Source: Acholeplasmatales bacterium | GTDB taxonomy: Bacteria > Bacillota_I > Bacilli_A > Izemoplasmatales > Hujiaoplasmataceae | Assembly (NCBI GenBank): GCA_003477305.1 | Contig: DMTN01000026.1 | Coordinates: 58,755 to 69,135, forward strand | Direction of reading: 5' to 3' | Length of the DNA: 10,381 nt | Part shown: in pieces, positions 6,269 through 10,381 of the stretch | Layout: each line of letters starts with the position of its first letter | How positions within the stretch are numbered: the first letter of the stretch is position 1 | Program-made: the position numbers and the translations under genes | The notes under the pieces: generated by a model | Databases searched by the model: none | What the model saw: the letters and a program-made list of their open reading frames with translations, nothing else | Told to the model about the DNA's origin: nothing

Positions 6269-9200
6269 AAAGAGATGGGACTGTGAATAAGCTCGTTCAA
6301 ATCATCTTGACCTTGATCGCGATGGGTCTGCTTCCGGCGAGCTGCGCGGAAGTCACGACCACCACGTTGCCGACGACCCAGACGACCGGAACGCTGGTTT
6401 CGACGTCGACGACCACGAGAATCACGACCACGACCGGCATCACGACGACCTCGACGGGGACGACCTCGGCGATCATCATCACCAACGATGAACCCGATTT
6501 GTCCTGGGTGCTCGGGCGAAACGTCTATACGACCGGCGAGGACGGCCTTTCGGCCACCGCCGATCTCAAGGGGGTCCCGCTCGTTTCGGTCCAGATCGAC
6601 GACGCGATCCTCGGAAACGGAGACTATGACCTCACCGGGGGAATCCTGTATCTTTCAGCAGCCACGCTCGATGCGCTTTCCTTTGGAAACCATATGCTCA
6701 TGTTGGAACCGGAAAACGGCCTTTCCGTCGGGATCTCCTTCATCCATAACGACATCCCGACGATTTCCCCCAAGGACGATTTCATCAAGTACCCCGGGGA
6801 ATCCGTCACGAATGAAAACTTCTCCGGACTCGTCAACGACGTCGTCGGCGCCCGCACGATGACCTACACCCGCACCGCCGGCGACGCGGTCCTGACCGAC
6901 CATCATGACGGCACGTTCGACCTTGTGCCCACCTCGAACGCCGCCGGCTTCGTCACGATCACGATGACGGTTTCCGATGAATACGGCGCGACGGCTTCGC
7001 GCGATATCACCCTCACCTACAAAAACGTCAACCCCGGCGTCATCGACGATGTGACGTTCGATCTCGACGCCCCCGCCGACGTGACTTTTCCGGTCGACGT
7101 GAACGGCGACGAACCCGTTGACTTTTCCGTCGATTTGGTCGGTATCATGGGTTATAGCATCGCCCCCGCCGATTACGCGTTCGACGATGCCGCCGATACC
7201 GTCACGATCCGCGCCGCGTTTCTGTCGACGTTCGCGTTCGGCCGCTATCAATTCGTCCTTGCGACCACCGCCGGAGCGCGTGCCTTCACGATCGTCGTGA
7301 GCGCCCATCCGACGGGATCCGTCGTCGGTTCCGGCGTCCTCGTGAAGGGCGACACGTCCGACCTTTTGATCGACCTCGACGCCAAGGGCGGAACGCTTGT
7401 CTCCGTCGCGGTGGACGGCGATGTCCTCGTATCTTCTTTTTATACATTCGACGGCACCCGTCTGGTGCTTTCCGGCGCCTATCTCGGCGCGCTTTCGGTG
7501 GGCGACAAGACCGCCGACGTCGTGTTGACCGCCGGATCGATCGCGATTCCGTTCGTCCTGAACGACGTCCCCGCGATCGCGGAAAAGACCGACTTCGTCA
7601 AACTGCCCGGAGAAACCGTCTCCCACGAGAACTTCGCGGGCCTTGTGACCGACGCCGTCGGGACCTGGAGCCTTTCCTATGTCCTCGCCTCCGGTTCCGG
7701 CGTCCTCACCGACCACGCGGACAACACCTTCAGCTTCGTGCCCAGCGGCGTTTACGCCGGCACGATCGTGATCACCGCGACCGCGACCGACGAATACGGC
7801 GCATCCGCCCAACGCGACATCACGCTCACCTACAAGACGGTCACGCCGTATATCTACGATGCGATCGGTGCGAAGGTCGTCGACAAGATCGACGCCTTTG
7901 TTGACATCGTGATGACCGTCGACACCTTCGGCGCCGAGTCGTCCTCGCTCTATTACGAAATGACCGACGTGATCGAAAACGGCTTCTCGATCGGCGCAAC
8001 GAACTTCATCCTGCGCACCAGCGGCAACGATCGCCTCTTCTCCGTGAAGGCGTCGTATCTTTTGACCTTGTCCGTCGGGGTCCATACCTTCACCCTCCAG
8101 ACCGTCGCCGGGTCCGCCGACTTCACGATCGAAGTGCGGGATTCGCGCGCCGTATCCGTCGATCCGACGGAAATCGACTATGTCAAGACCGTCACCGCGG
8201 CGAACCTCGTGTTCGCGATCACCCCGTACGCCCATGTGTTGGAAAACGCCGACTTCACGATCGGCGGCGCATCCTGGACCGCCCCGGCCGATTACGGCTA
8301 TGCGGCGGGCGTCCTCGCGATCCAGGAAACTTTCCTTGAGACGCTGTCCGCCGGCGATTATGTCGTTTCCGTCGAAAGCGTCGCCCTCTTCACGATCCAC
8401 GTCAAGAACCCGACCGGCCCGCAGGTCGTCGCCGGGTCGAAGACGACCATCCTCGAACATGCGACGATCGCGGCCGACCTCAGCATCTGGACGAGCCTTT
8501 ACGGACGCGAAGACGAAACCGTCGTGTCCATCGGCGGCATCGACCTCGCGACGGAAGCCTACACCGTTTCGATCGAACGGATCATCCTCCGCCAGGCCTA
8601 CTTGGAATCGCTCTCCTACGGCACCTATGTCTTCACGATCCAAAACACCCATGGCTCCGATACCTTCACCGTCCTTGTCAGCGATCGTCCGACCGCCAAT
8701 GAAGGCAGCCAGAACGTCACGAAGTATACCTACGAGACGATCACCCAGGAGCCCTTCCGCGTGACCGCGGTTCCCGCCTGGGGACTCTCGCACTTCCTGT
8801 TCGCCGGCGGCGTTTCATATTATAATTACCTGATCGAGCCGATCGGCGAGCCGGAACCCGAAGCCGCCAACGTCGCCCTCGACCAGAAGAGCATCTACGG
8901 CGCGTTCGGCACGATCACGATCGACGATGCGACCGGATCGTTCTCGTTTGACCGCGCCCCCGGCTGGTGGGGCATCATCATCTTCGACTACCAGGCCTTC
9001 GACACGGCCGGCCTATCAAGCGTCTTCATTTTGATGGACATCGTCTATCTCGAAACCCCGGCGATCATCGCCGATGCGACCGACAAGACCTTCACGAGCG
9101 GCGGCGACAGTCTCCGCTGGCCGATCACCAATTCCTCCGGCAACGCGGAGTTCCCGATCTGGAAGATCCAAAGCGCGACGGAAGACCTGACGCTTGACGT

Positions 9201-10381
9201 CGACTACACGGTCGGACCGCGCGAGGGCTCCATCCTGTACTTCGACCTCACCGCCGCCTATCTGGAAACGCTTGCGCTCGGCGTCCATTCCTTCACCCTC
9301 TGGACGGAAGGCGGTAACGCGGAATTCCAACTGACGGTTCTCGGCGCTCCCGCCAGCACCGACACGACGGCAACGTTCGATCTTGCGAACCCGGCCGACG
9401 TGAGCTTCCTCTTGACCGGATATCCGCTTGTGAGCGCGACGATCACGCGAAGCGCCGTCCCGCTCGCCCCCGCCTACTATACCTTCGCGGACGGACTGCT
9501 CACCATCAAGGCCGGCTTCCTGTCGGTCCAGGGCTACGGCGACGTCGTGATCCGGGTCGCGAACGCGACCGGATCCGTCGATCTGACGATTTCGATCACG
9601 GATACGCGCACGCCGGTCATCGGCGCCGGACCCTACGACTACGCCGAGCATTCGCTCCTCGATACGGACGTCTCCCTGACCCTCTACGACGCGACGATCG
9701 TCGCGATCACGCACGGCCTCGACACGGTCCCGACGTCGGCCTATTCCTACGCCGCCGGCGTCCTATCGATCGACGGAGCGTACCTCGAAAGCCTGCTTGG
9801 AACCCTCACCGAATTCGTCTTCTCGATTGAAACCTCGGAAAACATCCTCCTTTTGACCATCGCCCTCACCCCCTTCACGGCGTTGCCCGAAGCGTTGTTG
9901 CTATCGGAGGGATACAAGATCGACATCCCTGAAGACGTGAGCTACGGCATCGATCTTCACGACAATGTCTTCACCGGCCTGACGGCCGGGGCGACGACGC
10001 TTCTGCTCGACACCGACTACACCTACGATGCCGGCACCGGCATCCTCACGCTCAAAGCCTCGTGGCTGATGAGCCGCCGTGCCTCCGAAGGCGAAATCGC
10101 CTTCGTGATCCGCACCGAAGATGAAAACGACATGAACGTCACCGTCCCCTACGATCATCTCACCAACCGCGTCGACAACGGCGGCTTCGAAACCGCGAAC
10201 CTGTCCGGATGGACCGCCTTCTCGCTTTGGAAAGACGAAAGTTGGATGACCGCGTGGACCGACGAACGCGTCGTGTCGGGAACCTATTTCGATCAGAATT
10301 ATGCATATAACCGCGACGGATCCTACAATCTCGGCATTTACGGCGGGACCATCACGAAAGACTCCGGACAGGAGCGGATGG
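6265..10381 (+). CDS. Giant X2/cadherin-like mosaic surface lipoprotein, 3' partial
   Basis: Reading from ATG 6265 gives 1372 codons with no stop before the window ends. The start is coupled to the previous stop (ATGA); GTG 6283, preceded by AGAGATGGG, is a same-frame alternative giving a shorter signal. The signal peptide ends LLPASC with the lipid cysteine at C27, then a Thr-rich linker (31-72). I assign ten degenerate X2-like modules at roughly 79-161, 255-346, 350-434, 526-625, 630-715, 717-808, 932-1028, 1031-1113, 1116-1205 and 1208-1297. Each follows a DY-x-(G)LxI-x(2-4)-YLxxLxxGxHxFxL rhythm. Three cadherin/tandem-95-like domains lie at 162-254, 435-525 and 809-931. From N1301 a CBM-like domain begins with NGGFETANLSGW and is cut by the window edge. 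No catalytic domain is seen; one may follow, as in related modular glycosidases. It is probably surface-anchored and glycan-facing, but the ligand is unknown. Confidence 0.87.
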   Translation, partial: MKRDGTVNKLVQIILTLIAMGLLPASCAEVTTTTLPTTQTTGTLVSTSTTTRITTTTGITTTSTGTTSAIIITNDEPDLSWVLGRNVYTTGEDGLSATADLKGVPLVSVQIDDAILGNGDYDLTGGILYLSAATLDALSFGNHMLMLEPENGLSVGISFIHNDIPTISPKDDFIKYPGESVTNENFSGLVNDVVGARTMTYTRTAGDAVLTDHHDGTFDLVPTSNAAGFVTITMTVSDEYGATASRDITLTYKNVNPGVIDDVTFDLDAPADVTFPVDVNGDEPVDFSVDLVGIMGYSIAPADYAFDDAADTVTIRAAFLSTFAFGRYQFVLATTAGARAFTIVVSAHPTGSVVGSGVLVKGDTSDLLIDLDAKGGTLVSVAVDGDVLVSSFYTFDGTRLVLSGAYLGALSVGDKTADVVLTAGSIAIPFVLNDVPAIAEKTDFVKLPGETVSHENFAGLVTDAVGTWSLSYVLASGSGVLTDHADNTFSFVPSGVYAGTIVITATATDEYGASAQRDITLTYKTVTPYIYDAIGAKVVDKIDAFVDIVMTVDTFGAESSSLYYEMTDVIENGFSIGATNFILRTSGNDRLFSVKASYLLTLSVGVHTFTLQTVAGSADFTIEVRDSRAVSVDPTEIDYVKTVTAANLVFAITPYAHVLENADFTIGGASWTAPADYGYAAGVLAIQETFLETLSAGDYVVSVESVALFTIHVKNPTGPQVVAGSKTTILEHATIAADLSIWTSLYGREDETVVSIGGIDLATEAYTVSIERIILRQAYLESLSYGTYVFTIQNTHGSDTFTVLVSDRPTANEGSQNVTKYTYETITQEPFRVTAVPAWGLSHFLFAGGVSYYNYLIEPIGEPEPEAANVALDQKSIYGAFGTITIDDATGSFSFDRAPGWWGIIIFDYQAFDTAGLSSVFILMDIVYLETPAIIADATDKTFTSGGDSLRWPITNSSGNAEFPIWKIQSATEDLTLDVDYTVGPREGSILYFDLTAAYLETLALGVHSFTLWTEGGNAEFQLTVLGAPASTDTTATFDLANPADVSFLLTGYPLVSATITRSAVPLAPAYYTFADGLLTIKAGFLSVQGYGDVVIRVANATGSVDLTISITDTRTPVIGAGPYDYAEHSLLDTDVSLTLYDATIVAITHGLDTVPTSAYSYAAGVLSIDGAYLESLLGTLTEFVFSIETSENILLLTIALTPFTALPEALLLSEGYKIDIPEDVSYGIDLHDNVFTGLTAGATTLLLDTDYTYDAGTGILTLKASWLMSRRASEGEIAFVIRTEDENDMNVTVPYDHLTNRVDNGGFETANLSGWTAFSLWKDESWMTAWTDERVVSGTYFDQNYAYNRDGSYNLGIYGGTITKDSGQERM
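6355..6480 (+). repeat. Thr-rich low-complexity linker
   Basis: Residues 31-72 of the giant lipoprotein are dominated by Thr with Ser, Gly and Ile, written with ACG, ACC and TCG codons, so the DNA is a near trinucleotide repeat. It sits right after the lipid cysteine and probably works as an extended stalk through the cell envelope. Many Thr residues could be glycosylated, which is inference. Confidence 0.85.
6775..7026 (+). repeat. Cadherin-like domain, copy A of a close pair
   Basis: Encodes residues 171-254, from DDFIKYPGE to SDEYGATASRDITLTYKN. The NDGTF...P...G...T-x-SDEYG...T-x-Y order is that of tandem-95/cadherin-like Ig folds. Aligned by eye with copy B it has 47 identical residues of 84 and no gaps. 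Confidence 0.82.
7588..7839 (+). repeat. Cadherin-like domain, copy B of a close pair
   Basis: Encodes residues 442-525, from TDFVKLPGE to TDEYGASAQRDITLTYKT. It starts 813 bases (271 codons) after copy A, an in-frame spacing that includes two X2-like modules, so the duplicated unit was probably larger than the single domain. Confidence 0.82.
8689..9057 (+). repeat. Divergent third cadherin/tandem-95-like domain
   Basis: Residues about 809-931 contain GTITIDDATGSFSFDRAPGW and, shortly after, FDYQAFDTAGLSS, the G-T-(I)-T...GSFSF...G...F-x-Y-x-A-x-D-x-xG order of tandem-95 repeats. It is longer than copies A and B and little like them in sequence; its first part (residues 809-870) is unassigned. 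Confidence 0.55.
10165..10381 (+). repeat. NGGFET/LSGW-type CBM-like domain, 3' cut by window
   Basis: From N1301 the giant protein reads NRVDNGGFETANLSGW, matching NRIYNGGFETGDLSGW in copy 1 of the preceding gene at 12 of 16 positions. The following DQNYAY...YNLGIYGG stretch fits the loop before the first core strand of this domain. The rest lies beyond the window. Confidence 0.78.

Larger units (their letters stand above)
6499..10155 (+). repeat. Array of about ten X2-like modules with cadherin-like spacers
   Basis: Module spans (DNA): 6499-6747, 7027-7302, 7312-7566, 7840-8139, 8152-8409, 8413-8688, 9058-9348, 9355-9603, 9610-9879 and 9886-10155. Clear signatures include AYLGALSVGD, SYLLTLSVGVH, AYLESLSYGTY, AYLETLALGVH and AYLESLLG, each after a DY/YTF strand and an LxI strand. 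This is the pattern of CBM_X2 modules in scaffoldins. The copies have diverged strongly, so boundaries are approximate to about ten residues. Confidence 0.75.

Noticed and set aside
6249..6285. Frameshift joining the two lipoproteins into one gene
   Set aside because: The second frame begins with its own complete lipoprotein signal and Thr-rich stalk, so these are two genes with an ATGA overlap.
6355..6480. CRISPR array or tandem DNA repeat
   Set aside because: The repetition is codon-level Thr/Ser coding inside an open frame, with no repeat-spacer structure.
6655..8793. Minus-strand open frame of 712 codons
   Set aside because: It lies wholly inside the giant lipoprotein frame. Its product is rich in Arg, Asp, Gly and His with no domain pattern, as expected from the complement of GC-rich codons.

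Overview
The window holds seven same-strand genes packed end to end, with no intergenic gap longer than 24 bases. It looks like the middle of one carbohydrate-use operon; the first gene enters from the left edge and the last runs off the right edge. The DNA is GC-rich, with mostly C or G at third codon positions. All six visible genes that end here stop with TGA, and Trp is written TGG, so the standard code is used. Lipoprotein signal peptides, purine-rich ribosome binding sites, X2 modules and a Thr-rich linker after the lipid cysteine suggest a Gram-positive or monoderm Bacillota-type bacterium. A high-GC relative of standard-code Mollicutes lineages is possible, but this placement is a weak inference.

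Left region (1-3933): the C-terminal three quarters or so of a GH130 mannoside phosphorylase, then a complete CUT1-type sugar ABC importer without its ATPase, made of a lipoprotein solute-binding protein and two MalF/MalG-like permeases. Centre (3930-4868): a DUF1861 protein, a predicted beta-propeller, overlapping the second permease by ATGA.

Right region (4874-10381): two consecutive modular surface lipoproteins. The first (464 aa) carries one X2-like module and two NGGFET/LSGW-type galactose-binding-like (CBM-like) domains and no recognisable catalytic domain. The second is a very large open frame, at least 1372 codons with no stop in the window. It has a lipoprotein signal and a Thr-rich stalk, about ten degenerate X2-like modules interleaved with three cadherin/tandem-95-like domains, and the start of another NGGFET-type domain at the right edge.

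Inferred working model: the surface lipoproteins bind a mannose-containing glycan, and an enzyme that may lie past the right edge releases oligosaccharides. The solute-binding protein and permeases import them using an ATPase encoded elsewhere. GH130, perhaps with the DUF1861 protein, splits the beta-mannosidic linkage with phosphate inside the cell. The substrate cannot be fixed from this sequence. The least described part is the X2/cadherin mosaic and its pairing with a CBM-only lipoprotein inside a GH130-DUF1861 operon.
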